Assembly (NCBI RefSeq): GCF_020080835.1
Contig: NC_058164.1
Location: 682,001-746,000 of the forward strand
Origin: Cotesia glomerata
Taxonomy: Eukaryota; Arthropoda; Insecta; Hymenoptera; Braconidae
Reading direction: 5' to 3'
Length of the DNA: 64,000 bases
Shown here: in pieces, positions 25,132-38,525 of the stretch
Numbering within the stretch: the stretch's first letter is position 1
Layout: the number at the start of each line of letters is the position of its first letter
The notes under the pieces: model-generated
The model's input: only the letters and a program-made list of their open reading frames with translations
Told to the model about the DNA's origin: nothing
Database searches by the model: none
Made by a program: the position numbers and the translations under genes

Positions 25132-26246
25132 TTACATATATTATATATATATGTATATATGAAAAATATATGAAAAATGCATGTGGGTACTCAAATGAAA
25201 GCTCTTGGTGAGTATAACATCAGGATGAGCTTATATCCTTAAAAACGTCAATATTTAAGAAAGTACAGTGCAATTTAACAATAGTCATTATTTAATAAAG
25301 CAAAATTTTAATTTAATTATCAAAAAAAAATTATTTAAATTTCTTTCTGTATAATTAATTTTAAAAAATAAAATAAAATAAAATAATTTACCTCAACCCA
25401 TAGTGGCTCAACAGCTTTAGGACATCTTTCATATATCGCTAAACCATGGCTGATATTAATGACATCATCTTCCGTGCCGTGAATCACCAAGACAGGTGAC
25501 ATTACTTTGGGTACTTTGTCTATGCTGCAGAACAAAGAAAAATAAAATAAATGCAATTATCAAACCAGGCAATGAATATAAAAAAAAAAAAAAAAAAAAA
25601 AAACTTACCTAAGAAAAGCGTCAAAGAACCAAGTCCTCTTGGTGTTAGGAAAGGCAACCCTCATCCCGGACATCAGCGGTGAGTGAAGAATAACAGCTCC
25701 TACCTCATATCTCGCAGCCAAGTCAACAGTCGGTACTGTTCCGATGCTCTGACCATACAGAATAATATTTTCCGGGCTGATGCCATACCTGGTCCTGAGA
25801 GCGTGCCAAGCAGCGTCGATGTCCGCATAGAGGTTCTTCTCCGAGGGTTTTCCCCCGGAGACCCCGTAGCCGGAGTAGTCGTAGCTGAATATGTTGCAGT
25901 TGATCCTGGACCCAAGTCCCAAATAGAAGCTTGACATCTGGCCCAGGTCCACAGCATTGCCATGGGAGAAAAGAATCGTGAACCTGGCAGTCGCTGAACA
26001 CCTCACGAACAGACACGCAATTCGGTTTCCTCTAGATGTCCTCGCGTAGAATCCTTCAATGGACTCCTTTTCGCGCTCGGTGTAGTGCCACTCGGCTCTC
26101 TTTGATAAAGATATCGTGAACTTGGAGCCTTCGTCTTCTAAAAAGCTGTAGGTGGGTTCTGGAGGTGCGAACGCCAGTTTGGCGACTATCCTGGACGGAC
26201 AAGGCGGACAGCAGAAAAGAGAGCAAAACTCGCCCAGTGAATTCAT
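24478..26246 (-). CDS. ABHD17: ABHD17-type protein depalmitoylase
   Basis: Three coding exons: 26246-25609, 25524-25392 and 24561-24478. They join in phase with GT/AG borders and give 284 residues, close to the vertebrate length of about 290-310. The N-terminus has the family's cysteine cluster (C8, C12, C13, C16), which is palmitoylated for membrane attachment. The alpha/beta hydrolase core shows FSHGNAVDLGQM (93-104), the nucleophile elbow GQSIG (S167), HGTEDDV (D232) and GAGHNDVELY (H261), a complete catalytic triad. Known family members remove palmitate from Ras and synaptic scaffold proteins. The second intron (24562-25391) is almost entirely Helitron. The stop is UGA followed by C, and a 539-codon frame continues in phase behind it. 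A 5' untranslated exon may end at a GTAAGT donor near 26364. The ATG at 26246 is the first in frame and begins the conserved MNSLxxFC start. Confidence 0.95.
24577..25310 (+). mobile_element. Helitron with two palindromes in ABHD17 intron 2
   Basis: It starts with the family's 5' sequence TATATTATTAAGAGAATAAG (first bases lost), followed by the leader (ATGATAAGTATTTAGG, TCGAAAATTCTC). Palindromic units lie at 24752-24954 and 24989-25251; the second has an AT-repeat centre. The tail block follows, and the 3' hairpin and CTAG end are lost. It runs antisense to ABHD17. Confidence 0.85.
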
Positions 26247-27626
26247 AATTAATATTGTTGAATTTTTTTGTAACTTTTGAGTAAATAATAAGAATTATTG
26301 CGCTTCAGCAATCACTTCCAGGACAACTGACCACTCGCGGAAGCACTTGAAATATATCACTTACCCTCGTTCATCAGCGTAAGCACCCACCCACACATCT
26401 ACGCACCTGTTATTGTTTATTATTTTTTTTAAAAGTCAAGTGGTTCTGCTGCACTGATGACGATGACAATAATAATTACAATAATAATAAGAAAAATAAT
26501 AATAATACTTGGTAAATTATCACCAATAATCACTTACTTAAACAACACAATAAAGTATATATGTCACGCCTATTGACTCAGCTGTACCAGCATCAGCATA
26601 GTTTATTACCGTGTATTGTAACTCGTAACGAAAATGTTCCTTGAATATTTAGTTATGTACTAAATTATTGTAAATGATGGTGGTAATGGTGAGAGTGAGT
26701 CAGCCATGACATCTCCAGTCTTTTACTTTTACCTGCTTTTACCATCCACCATAGTTAAAAATAAATAAATACCCACTGGATTTACTGTATTTACTGATGG
26801 TGATGTGGGATGCTCTTTTTGGACTTTGTACTCATTAAATATTTCTGTCAATGCATAGAATTTAATTCAATTATTCATTTATTGGCTTTCGATTATTTAT
26901 AGGCACTGCTCCAATTATCTTTTATTTATTTGTTATTTAATAAATATAAATACTGATGGAGACATTTTGTTTGACAGGTTGGTAGAGTGAAAGATTTTTT
27001 GTTTTTCGCCGGAGATTTCCGACTTTGCCCGAATTTTGAATTATTTATTTAATTAATTTTCTTTTTCAAACAAGTGAGATAATTATTTTTTATTAATTTA
27101 ATTTATTAAAAATTAGGACATATTTTAAAAACTTGAACTGAAAACTATTGACACTGACACTGACACGTTTTAAAATTATTTTATTATTACACAACAATCC
27201 ATTTATCGGCAAAATAGGTTGGATTAGTAAACTGACAGCCCGCCAGGTGGAGTTAGCGCTGAAATCCGTGGATAATAACTATTAACTGGTAAGCACAGTG
27301 TGTCATTAATTTAGAGTTTGGAGCATACCACAAGTGCATTTTTCGAACTTTAAGCGAGAAGTTATTGTTTTGGGTGTTTGTTTAGCAAAATGAATTAAAA
27401 TACCTGAAAGTAAGTAGCAATTATTATTTTAAAAATTTATTTTTTAATTTAAATAATGACTTGTATCAATTATTAGTAATTAACAATCTAACTTTAGCCA
27501 CTCCCTGCCCCTCCCATAATAACAACGATGAGTTTGATGACTAATCACTCAATTTCAAAACAACTCATCACTTAATTTCTTATTAAATTTTTTTAAATTG
27601 TAATATTAAAATTTTTTAGCACAAAA
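26247..27626. promoter_or_regulatory. Shared upstream region of ABHD17 and contactin
   Basis: The two start codons face away from each other across 1380 bases. Toward ABHD17, a GTAAGT donor at 26364 (minus) suggests a 5' untranslated exon. Toward contactin, CTGAAA|GTAAGT at 27410 and TTTTTTAG at 27618-27619 bound a likely 5' UTR intron, leaving 27620-27626 before the ATG. No TATA box was identified. A (TAA)-rich tract lies at 26470-26515. Confidence 0.5.
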
Positions 27627-30600
27627 ATGGAGTATCAAGTGCTACTGGCATGTCTGTTGATGTCAACAACATTGATTGTGGGTCAAAACATTTACCTCGA
27701 CCAGACGCTCTTCAAGTGTCCCAAATACTGGATAAGACACCAAGAGTCTTGCTATAGATTCGTGAGCAGCCCGATAAAAAAACGCGAAGAAGCGCGAAAA
27801 ATATGTGAGACTTATCAAAGTGACCTGGTGTCAATAAACACCATAGAAGAGCACACGTACTTCCTGAAGGAGCTCCAGTGGCGAGACCCTCAGCACAGGA
27901 CCTGGTACACGGGCGGGAAACTCCTCGGCGGGTACTGGTCCAACGAAGCTGACGGCTCCTCTCTGTCAGCAGTGGAGACTGCCATATTCCCGGAGCCGAA
28001 TGATGGGGTACTCCGTGAGTACCTCGCTTATAGTTACAGTTCGGGTCTCCAGAAATGGGGACTTAAGAAAGTTACCGCGAATGAAGAGCATCTTTACATT
28101 TGCGAGGCTCATATTTCGAATTTGGCGAACCAAATCGAGGATGAAAGAGATTACACCTACGGAATAGAGATCGACAACCCGCTACGCATTCCACGCGGTC
28201 CTTATTTCACTAGTCAGCCTCAGTCTCAGGTCTACGACTCGGCAGAACAATACAAGCTGATTAACGAGGTGACTCTCAAGTGTCACGCTGAGGGATATCC
28301 GACTCCGACCTATGAGTGGTTTAGAGAGAATTATATTAATGGAAGGGCTCATGCGGAAGTGATTGATCCGCTGCGTGATAATAGGTAACTATGCTTATTA
28401 ATTTGAAAAATAAATTTGCGGACATCTGAAAATTTTTGTAAATTTTTTCTACAATTCTAGATACATAATTTAAAAATGACCTTGTATCTTGTGAACTATT
28501 GACATTTTTAAAGATATAAGCTCATCCCGATGTTACATTTATCGAGACCTTTCATTTGAGTACCCACATCCATTTTTGATATATTTTTCATATATACATG
28601 TATATTATATATATGTAGATATGAAAAATATATGAAAATGCATGTGGGTACTCAAATCAAAGCTCTTAATAAATGTAACATCGAGATGAGCTTATATCTT
28701 TAAAAATGTCAATAATTAAGAAATGACCTTGTATCATGTGAACTATTGACATTTTTAAAGATATAAGCTCATCACGGTGTTACACTCATCAAGAGCTTTC
28801 ATTTGAGTACCCACATCAATTTTTCACATATTTCATATATTTACATATATTATATATATATGTAGATATGAAAATATATATGAAAATGCATGTGGGTACT
28901 CAAATGATAGCTCTTGATGAGTGTAACATCGAAATGAGCTTATATCTTTAAAAATGTCAAAAATTAAGAAATGACCTTGTATCATGTGAACTATTGACAT
29001 TTTTAAAGATATAAGCTCATCCCGATGTTACATTTATCGAGACCTTTCATTTGAGTACCTACATGCATTTTTAATATATTTTTCATATATACATATATAT
29101 ATAAATATATGAAAAATTGATGTGGGTACTCAAATGAAAGCTCTTGATGAGTGTATCATCGAGATGAGCTTATATCTTTAAAAATGTCAATAATTAAGAA
29201 ATGACCTTGTATCATGTGAACTATTGACATTTTTAAAGATATAAGCTCATCCCGGTGTTACACTCATCAAGAGCTTTCATTTGAGTACCCACATCAATTT
29301 TTCATATATTTCATATATTTACATATATTATATATATGTAGATATGAAAAATATATGAAAATGCATGTGGGTACTCAAATGAAAGTTCTTGATGAGTGTA
29401 ACATCGAGATGAGCTTATATCTTTAAAAATGTCAATAGTTAAGAAAGTACAGTGCAATTCTAACAAAAGTCATTATTTAATAAAGCAAAATGTTCTTTAT
29501 TTATAGTTTACAAGTTACGGCAGTCATATAGTGACTGCAAGATTACTGGTACTAATTAATTTAAAAAATTACAGGTATACAGTAACCGGAGGTAATTTGG
29601 TGATACACAAGCCCGTCCAAATAATAGACAGTGGGTCTTACCACTGCAAAGCCTCCAACAAATTCGGAACTATAATATCCGAGACCGTAAAAATAGAATT
29701 CAGTCAGATATTAGAGTTCAATTTGAAGAGATCTGAAGAGCGCGGAGACCAAAATTGGGGCAAGACTGTGTACTGTGACCCTCCAGTCCACTATCCCGAC
29801 GTAAATTACTACTGGGCGCGTGACTACTACCCAAACTTTGTGGAACAAGATAAACGAGTGTTCGTCTCGAAAGACGGAGCTCTGTACTTCTCAGCGTTGG
29901 AACCGATTGACGCGGGGATCTACTCCTGTAGTGTCCAGAGCACTGCCTCAAGAACTGGACGTCAAGGACCGTTTTTCCCGCTGAGAGTCGACCACCAGTC
30001 GTCGTTCCAGCAGATAAAGTTCGCCAATAACTTCCCCAAGACTTTCCCAGACACCCCAGTCGTGGGCGACAGCGTCACCTTCGAATGTGTGGCCTTTGGG
30101 TACCCGGTTCCTTCGTACAATTGGACTCGTATTGGCGCTCCGATGCCTCGAGGCGCGACTTTTTCGAGCTGGAACCGCCTGCTGACTATCAACAACATCA
30201 AAATCGAGGACCAGGGTCCCTACGAGTGTCGCGCTTCGAATGGTCGAGGTGACATCGTCGGCCGAGTCGAGCTGTCTCTCCAAGCGAAGCCAAACTTCAC
30301 TATTCCTCTGGAAGACAAACACGCTGACAAAGACCAAGATTTAACCTGGACTTGCGAAGCCTTCGGGGTTCCTGACGTCACTTACAGCTGGTTCAAAAAC
30401 GGAGAGCTGCTTAATATCTTCGATCTTCCTTTAGAGGACAGAGATCGCTTTACTATTTACGACAATGTACTTAAGATCCAACGACTGGACCCTGAACGTG
30501 ATCCCGGAATGTATCAGTGCTCTGCGACCAATGTACTTAAAACTGTATATTCTTCAGCCCAACTTCGAGTACTTTGTATGTATTTTTTTATTAATTAATA

Positions 30601-33214
30601 TATTTTTAAATGCATAATTAAGAAATGACCTTGTATCTCGTGAACTATTGACATTTTTGAAGATATAAGCTCATCCCGATGTTACACTCATCGAGACCTT
30701 TCATTTGAGTACCCACATCAATTTTTCATATATTTATATATATATTATGTATATGTATATATATTATGTATATGTATGTATGAAAAATATATCAAAAACG
30801 CATGTGGGTATTCAAATGAAAGTTCTTGATGAGTATAACATTGAAATGAGCTTATATCTTTAAAAATGTCAATAATTAAGAAATGCCCTTGTATCTTGTG
30901 AACTATTGACATTTTTAAAGATATAAGCTCATCTCGATGTTACACTCATCAAGAGCTTTCATTTGAGTACCCACATCAATTTTTCACATATTTATATATA
31001 TATTATATATATGTATATATGAAAAATACATCAAAAATGCATGTGGGTACTCAAATGAAAGGTCTCGATGAGTGTAACATCGGGATGAGTTTATATCTTT
31101 AAAAATGTCAATAGTTAAGAAAATACAGTGCAATTTAACAAAACTCATTATTTAATGAAGCAAAATTTTATTTATTTATAGTTCACAATTTAAATTATGC
31201 AATATTAAATATTTTTTAGCCATGAAACCGTCGTTTAAAAAACACCCAATGGAGCCAGAAATTTACGCAGCGGAGCGTGGTAACGTCACAATAGTTTGTA
31301 ACCCCGAAGCAGCGCCTCGGCCAAAATTCGTCTGGAAAAAAGACGGAAACATAATCGGCTCCGGTGGAAAAAGAACTATTTTAGAAAATGGTAACTTGAT
31401 AATCACTCGAGTATCGAAAGACGATGAAGGATTTTACGTTTGTGTCGCGTCTAATCATTACGGAACTGACGAAAGTCGTGGACGACTTATTGTACTGCGT
31501 AAGTAATATATTCTTACATTCCAGTCATTTTAAATAAAATAATTTATTTATAATACAATCCAAATAAAACATGATTATTCCAGGTGGTCCTCAATTCATC
31601 GAGCAACTGGGTCCAACAATATCAGTATCAGTGATGTACAACTGGACCCTGCGTTGCCAAGCAGACATAGACCCAATGTTAGACATCGCCTACGTGTGGA
31701 AGCACAATGGCCTAGAAATCCGCGAGAAGGACTTGATGACCAACCCGCGGTACCAGATCTACGACGGAACTTTCCACTTGATAAACATCACCCTCTCCGA
31801 CGCGGGAGAGTACGAGTGTGTGCTGAAGAGCGCAGTGGGTACCATCTCCAGCAAGTCGACAATGATAGTCTACGGTCCTCCCGGGCCACCTGGTGGAGTC
31901 GTCGTTAATATAATGAAGACTTCAGCATCTCTTGTGTGGACCAACGGCGCCAAGAACGGCCGGGACATAATTATGTACTCAATGAGCGCGAGGACTTCTT
32001 ACGGCGACTGGTTCACCATCGCGGACAACGTAACAGCTATAGAAGTCGACCGCTACACTGGGCGACAGCAAGCCGAGATAGAGAACGTCCTCATTCCTTT
32101 TACGACTTACGAATTTCGTGTCAAGGCTGCCAACGATCTGGGCTACGGTCCGTACTCTTTGCCGTCGCCTAAGTACTCTACTCCTTCCGCAAAACCTCAA
32201 CACCCGCCGAAGAACGTCGGAGGTGGAGGCGGAAAAGTCGGAGAGCTGACCATCACCTGGGACCCGTTGCCCCAGGCTTATCACAATGGTCGCAATGTTT
32301 ACTACAAAATATTCTGGCGTCTTAAAGGAAAGGAGTACGAGTTCCAGTCGCTCTTGCTGAAGAACTACGGCAACATCGGGAGCTACGTCGTGTCTATCTC
32401 CCCCGAAAATTATTTCCTAGAGTACGAAGTCAAGGTCCAGGTGTTCAACGAAGTAGGCGAAGGACCCACGTCGGACATCGCGGTGGTCTACAGCGCCGAA
32501 GACCTGCCGATTATCCAGCCGCAAGACGTTTACGCGACTAGCTACAACAGCACCAGCTTGAACGTCACCTGGCAAGCGATCCCGCCGGTCAGGGAGTCGC
32601 TCAAGGGCCGCCTGATTGGCCACCGTATTAAATACTGGCAAGCTAACAAGACAGAGGATGAAAGCTCCTTCTTACTGTCCCGTGGACAGCGGAACTGGTC
32701 GCTCATTGTCGGGCTTCAGGCGGATACTGAGTACTATGTCAAGGTGATGGCTTATAATTCAGCTGGACCGGGTCCGGAGAGTGAAAGGTTCTTGCAGAGG
32801 ACCTTTAGAAAAGCTCCGCAGAATCCTCCGACTTCGGTGTTCCCCTACGAGGTCAATCCGTCGACCATTAGAGTCACTTGGCGGTTTGTCCAGCCGGATT
32901 GGGGAGAAGAACCACTGGATGGGTTCAAAATACGCGTCTGGGAGGTCGATCAAGATATGAGCACTGCTAATGACACTATTATCACAGCTGGGTCCAAGCT
33001 TGAGGCCTATGTCAGGAATCTCAGTCCTGGTAAGACTTATAATTTGAGAATTTTGGGATTCAGTAAAGGCGGAGATGGGAGAATGTCCAGTCCACCGCTT
33101 ACTTTCCAGATGGGAGATCCAGCGCAGTTTAGAAACTCAGCAGGTAAAGTTTTTGATGTCAGTATTGGAATTATCTTTTTAGTTTTTGTTTTGAGGCAAC
33201 TGGCGCTTATTTAA
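27627..33214 (+). CDS. Cont: Contactin (lectin, Ig and FN3 cell-adhesion protein)
   Basis: Four coding exons: 27627-28384, 29575-30575, 31220-31498 and 31584-33214. All junctions keep phase, giving 1222 residues. In order: signal peptide (1-19); C-type lectin-like domain (about 30-175; CPKYWIRHQESCYRF near its start, YICEAH near its end); six Ig domains (about 205-775), each with its Cys pair and Tyr-x-Cys; four fibronectin III repeats (about 775-1190); and a hydrophobic tail without a basic stop, fitting a GPI anchor signal. The lectin domain before the Ig set is the insect contactin arrangement. In Drosophila, contactin acts with neurexin IV and neuroglian at septate junctions. The first two introns are filled by Helitrons (28455-29549 and 30612-31190) without disturbing the reading frame. 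The fourth exon has a much higher GC content than flanking DNA. Confidence 0.95.
28455..29549 (+). mobile_element. Helitron with four palindromes in contactin intron 1
   Basis: A partial leader (TTCTAGATACATAATT) is followed by four tandem palindromic units (28500-28710, 28748-28959, 28995-29190, 29225-29434) separated by the linker AAGAAATGACCTTGTAT. The tail block and 3' hairpin (GCAGTCATATAGTGACTGC) then lead to CTGG at 29546-29549 in place of CTAG. This is the longest array in the window and lies in sense orientation. Confidence 0.88.
30612..31190 (+). mobile_element. Helitron with two palindromes in contactin intron 2
   Basis: Linker sequence (CATAATTAAGAAATGACC) starts the copy. Palindromic units lie at 30649-30871 and 30908-31111. 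The tail block (CATTATTTAATGAAGCAAAA, TTTATAGTTCACAA) follows and breaks off before the 3' hairpin. Both ends are incomplete. Confidence 0.85.
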
Positions 33215-33294
33215 GTTTTTAGATCTGATTTTTTGTTTACATTTTTTTTTTTTTTTTTTTTTTAATGATTTATAATTTTGATACAATTATTTTT

Positions 33295-33547
33295 GGTAAT
33301 TATTTACAAGTAGGGTCTACTCTATTTTGGGCCATAAATAGGTGAACAATTAACATTTACAATTTTTTTTTCTTCTATTTATTTTTAAACTTCTATTTTA
33401 TCTTTTTTTGATATGTATTTTTTTTTTAAATACATAAAAAAACGGACAATTAAAAAAAAATTGATTAATTTGATAAGAAAAAAATTCATTAGAAAAAAAA
33501 ATTTTTTATGACCCAGAAAGGGTTGACCCTACTTGTAAATAATTACC
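33295..33547. mobile_element. MITE in contactin 3' region
   Basis: Perfect terminal inverted repeats of about 20 bases (GGTAATTATTTACAAGTAGG, and its complement ending at 33547), followed by GTC/GAC and a second inverted block. At 253 bp it is a shorter relative of 22311-22778. It lies 80 bases past the contactin stop and so probably within its 3' UTR. Confidence 0.8.
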
Positions 33548-35112
33548 TCATTTTTTATACACTAATAACGAGCAAATAACTAAGTGTTCTTACGATAAGT
33601 ATTTTTAGATATTTACAATTGACTAAGGAATATTAAATAGAATCTCAAAATCAACTTTTGTTGAAAAAAAATTTATTTTATTGGCATGCTGCAAAAAAAA
33701 ACAAACTTAAAGTGAAAAAAGATCTTTAAAAATGATATTTTTTATACTAAAGCAGAATGCAAATATATATCATAGTAAATCACAAAACAAATTATTTTGT
33801 TGATGGTGATGTGATAGCTCGTAAGAATGCAGCATAGTTCCGTCCATTTTTTTGTATATATTAAATAGTAATTTTAAGGTACTACGCAGCTATTAATGTT
33901 AATGATTGATATTGATAATAAATAAACAATAATCACATAAATACATTATGTATTTAATAAAATTTTATAAATTGAATTCCGTAATTGGAATTGTGAATAT
34001 ATAATGCAGATTTATTTTAAATTGAATAAGTACTTTAAATTACACTGGAGTACTTGCATCAAATACACTTTACTATTTATAAAATTTACTGTTTTATTTA
34101 TCAAATTAACTGCTCTTGATTTTTAAGAAATTTTATTATGACATTAAATTTAGCTGTCACTTGACAATTTTTTAATTTTCTTTAACAAATAAATTTATTC
34201 CAAAAAATTATTTTTAAAAAATTGCATTTTTAATTTTTTTAAATTTCTACATGTCAATTTTTTTTGCCATAATTTATTTGTTATAAAAATTTTTAAAATT
34301 ATCAAATATCTGCGAAATTAATTTTCATATTTTATTATAAGTTATTTTACAATGTACAAGTTCTAATAAATAAAAAATTAATTTTTATACTTACAATTTT
34401 GTTTTTATATTGATAAATAAATAAATAAAATACTTCAATAAATATTTATTTAATAATAAATGCTCTGATACACAGGATGAATGTCAATTTTAGGTATTTT
34501 AAATTAATAAAATTTGATTACATTTTGATTAAAATACTAAAATCATAATAAAAAAAATATCAATGTATGAAATGAATAGTATAACAATATATTAAAATGC
34601 TAAAAATAAATAAAATATTCTAGAGTGTAAAGTATTATAAATTAACATATACACAAATTATTTATATATATTTATAAATATAAATATAATCAAGCATAAT
34701 AAACTTTGAATTTTATAATTTCTTCTCAATAATTTATCATTCTTTATTTTAATAATAATAATTATTATTATTATATTTAAATTTATATATATATAAATAA
34801 TCATCCACTAGCTGATCTGTCGACAATCATTTGAACACTTTTGAAACTACGGTACTAGTCTGCTAAACTAGTAAGTATTTGCAAAAAAATAGCCAATTAT
34901 TCGCCGGCTTTTTTTTTTTATAAATTCTGATCAAAAATATCAATTTTATTGTTTATTAATTTTAGTTCTGATATCGACTGGCGAATAAATGGCTTGTAAC
35001 TTTTAATATTTAATTACTATACTTAAATCGGTTTAATCGATTTTTTATTTTAATAATAATAATGATTTTAAAATATACTTTTGACACAGAGTTGTCTTAT
35101 TTATATTAAAGT
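33548..35112. other. Convergent intergenic region, no gene seen
   Basis: This AT-rich stretch separates the 3' ends of contactin (plus) and the GABA transporter (minus). Several AATAAA sequences on both strands could serve as polyadenylation signals. No open frame or repeat family was recognised apart from simple AT runs. Confidence 0.6.
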
Positions 35113-38100
35113 CTACAATGGTGATAATTCTACTGCTGGAAGACCCATTTTTACTCGTAAACTCGGTACGTCTTCTTCTATTCTTACGAGTAATTTCATT
35201 TTCTGCAAGCAAAAATATTTATTTTATTTATTATTTTATAATAGTAATAAATAATTAATTTATTAAAGAAGAAATACTCACCGTACTAGTGTCTCCAGGC
35301 GTTCTCATCCAGATATAAATCATGTATCCGGGAATACATAACATTGATGATAAAGCCGTAAACCAGCCGAATGCGTGTGACCACCATGGATATTCATAAT
35401 TTAGGTATTTTATTGGCGTCCATTGGATCAAATTAAAGAAGAATACACCCTGGTAAAATAATTAATTTTAATAAATAATTATAAAATTTTTAATTAAAAA
35501 AAATAATAAAAATTAGCTTTATCTCTAGATACATAATTAAGAAATGACCTTGTATCTTGTGAACCATTGACATTTTTAAAGATATAAGCTCATCCTGACA
35601 TTACACTCATCGAGACTTTTCATTTGAGTACCCACATCAATTTTTCATATATTTCATATATTTATGTATATTATATATATGTATATATGAAAAATATATC
35701 AAAAATGGATGTGGATACTCAAATGAAAGCTCTTGACGAGTGTAACATCGGGACGAGCTTATATCTTTAAAAATGTCAATAATTAAGAAATGACCTTGTA
35801 TCTTATGAACTATTGACATTTTTAATAATATAAGCTCATCCCGATGTTACACTCATCGAGACTTTTCATTTGAGTACCCACATCAATTTTTCATATATTT
35901 CATATATTTATGTATATTATATATATGTATATATGAAAAATATATCAAAAATGGATGTGGGTACTCAAATGAAAGCTCTTGACGAGTGTAACATCGGGAC
36001 GAGCTTATATCTTTAAAAATGTCAATAATTAAGAAATGACCTTGTATCTTGTGAACTATTGACATTTTTAATGATATAAGCTCATCCCGATGTTACACTC
36101 ATCGAGACCTTTCATTTGAGTACCCACATCAATTTTTCATATATTTCATATATTTATATATATATGTATATATGAAAAATATATCAAAAATGTATGTGGG
36201 TACTCAAATGAAAGCTTTTGACGAGTGTAACATCGGGATGAGCTTATATCTATAAAAATGTCAATAATTAAGAAATGACCTTGTATCTTGTGAACTATCG
36301 ACAATAAATAAAATGAATAAGTAAATTAATTGAATAAAAAATAAAATAAACACTAACAACACAAATAAGAGGAGTGGTGATAGTCCAGCAGAATTTCCAC
36401 CATCCAATAGGATAGTACCCAATCATATCTCTGATACCATCGTAGAATCTATTGACTCCAAAAGCCCAGCTAATAGCGATGCACTCGAAGAAAATGAGGA
36501 AGAGCAGACAGAAACCAGACACTGCGTAGGAATCAAGGATTTGGAAGACGTACATTCCACCCTGGGATATGCAAGACAGCCCGACTATGTAAGAGATCAG
36601 ACAGACCACGGCTATGAACAGTTCTTTGCGCCTCCGAAGTAGTTTTGGCCATTCGTCAACCTGCAATCATCATCATCATCATCATCATTAAAACTATCAT
36701 CATCATCAATTATCATCAGTAAAATAATAAAATACCATAGCAGTGATGAATCCTTCCATAGTACAAAACTGAGAGTCCAAACCGATCAGCAGTAGCATGA
36801 AGAAGAAAAGACAAGACCAAAGCGGAGCTCCGGGCAGCTGAAGAACCGCCGAAGGATAAGCCAGGAAGGCCAGCCCCGGACCAGAAGCTGCCACTTCAGC
36901 GACCGGCTTCTGCTGCTCGTGCGCCATGAATCCTACTACCGAGAAAATGACAAACCCGGCGAACATACTCGTCGAGGAATTCACCGTACAGACGATCAGC
37001 GCGTCCTTGTAGACGTTGTTCGTGAACTTGTTGTAGCTTCCCAAAGCGACCAGCGTTCCCAGACCCAGGCCGTATGAGAAGAAAATTTGCGTTACTGCGT
37101 CAATCCACACCTTTAATTTTTTTTAATTAATTTTTAATTTCCTTCAGATGTTTAAATATTAATTATTAATAATTAATTATGGTACCTGAGATTCTTTGAG
37201 CTTCGAGAGGTTCGGGCTGATGTAGAAGTGTATGCCCTCCATCGCGCCGGGTAGAGTTATTCCTCGGATAAGTAGAATTGTGAGAAGTACGTACGGAAAT
37301 AAGGCTGTGAAGTAGACGACTTTTCCTGTCCACTTTACCCCTTTCCAGATACAGAAGTAGCACATTATCCAGACGATTAATAATGTACCGGCTAGCTCCC
37401 AACGGACTCCTCCTACATGCTCTATTCCTTCCGAAATTTGCAATGCTCGTCGTCTGATAAAATAAAATTATTGTTATTATAAAAAAATTTTAATAATTCC
37501 TGATTAAAAAAAAATGATTTAAAATTATTGACAAAAATTTTTTAATAAAAGAATAAATAAAAAGAATATGACAGACATTTGATAATTTTTTTTTAAAGAG
37601 TAAATTGTAAAAAAAAAAATTTCACTTGTAAAAATTCTAAAAAATTATAAATGCAATTTTTTATAATTAATTTATTTGTCAAAGAAAGTTAAGATATTTT
37701 TTAATCAGGAATGAAAAAAATTCAATACTAACTCCCAAAATTCTTTAACAGGATCACTGAGTTCAGAAACAGAAACATTAACACTGTTAACAGAGCACAT
37801 TTTAACGACACCACTTTTGGAAATTTGGTCCCAACAGTGAAGCGAGCTGCGGTTGTACGGATTGATGCAGTTTTTGGTGTTCCAAACATTGTTACAAGTA
37901 GCCCAGGGCAAGACTGTGGTCGTAACGACTTCAATTAAAGTTTATAACACTTATCATTACGATTTTAAACAAAAGTTAATACTTTACCACTCCTCATAGA
38001 GACGAAGAAGTAGAAAATGGCCCAGGCGAGGATAACGATGTAGTAAATGTTCATCCAGCAGGACATGACCGCGGCTGCGTACCCGATTCCCTTGAAAATG

Positions 38101-38525
38101 GGGGCGATTTTGAAGACACCGAGGCCACCGATGGTCAGCATTTGGCCCAGCGCCAGCTCCATGAAGAACATGGGAATCCCGGCGAGGAACAGGGTTAAGA
38201 AATAGGGGATCAGGAACGCGCCGCCACCGTTTTTGTAACAGAGGTAAGGAAATCGCCACACGTTTCCCAGCCCGATGGCCAGTCCGACCTTCAGAACAAA
38301 TTTTTATTAATTTTTTATCTCAATAATTAATCAACTAATTAATTAATTAATTGAAAAATAACTTACAACACTGAGAATAAAATCAAGCTTGCTGCTCCAG
38401 GAGTCTCTTTCAGGCAAGGGCTTTTTTTTGGGCGCAGTGGAAGCACACATCAGATTCAAAGCTGCGCGAACCTCGTCGATGTTTTCGGCTTCAGCGAGCT
38501 CCGGGTCTCTCGAGGTTTCGGCCAT
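35113..38525 (-). CDS. Gat: SLC6 sodium/chloride-dependent GABA transporter
   Basis: Eight coding exons: 38525-38367, 38288-37988, 37928-37733, 37453-37186, 37110-36736, 36660-36358, 35449-35282 and 35202-35113. All phases agree, giving 619 residues. TM1 carries the SLC6 signature NVWRFPYLCYKNGGG (from residue 62). TM2 and TM3 follow with GIPMFFMELALGQ and a Tyr-rich TM3 (MNIYYIVILAW). The large second outer loop has paired cysteines and NRSS/NVSV glycosylation sites. Later exons supply the FFSYGLGLGTL and GLDSQF segments of TM6 and TM8, which bind sodium and chloride. Overall it matches insect GAT (GAT-1/3-like) transporters, which clear GABA into glia. The start is the ATG at 38525; an upstream in-frame TTG is not used. 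The second-to-last intron holds a three-palindrome Helitron in antisense orientation. Confidence 0.93.
35527..36303 (+). mobile_element. Helitron with three palindromes in Gat intron
   Basis: The leader (CTCTAGATACATAATT) is followed by three palindromic units (35568-35780, 35813-36025, 36060-36264), of which the first two are nearly identical. The copy breaks off in a fourth linker (CTTGTATCTTGTGAACTATC) about 55 bases from the exon at 36358. The 3' end is missing. Short spurious open frames across it are palindrome artefacts. Confidence 0.87.
36663..36715. repeat. (CAT)n-rich tract in Gat intron
   Basis: Interrupted CAT/ATC triplets lie just upstream (gene sense) of the acceptor for the exon starting at 36660. 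Confidence 0.75.

Noticed and set aside
35637..36065. Repeated 60-residue minus-strand open frames (also at 18436, 46687, 55469 and 61765)
   Set aside because: They read across the Helitron palindromes and differ only as the repeat copies differ; there is no start context or domain.
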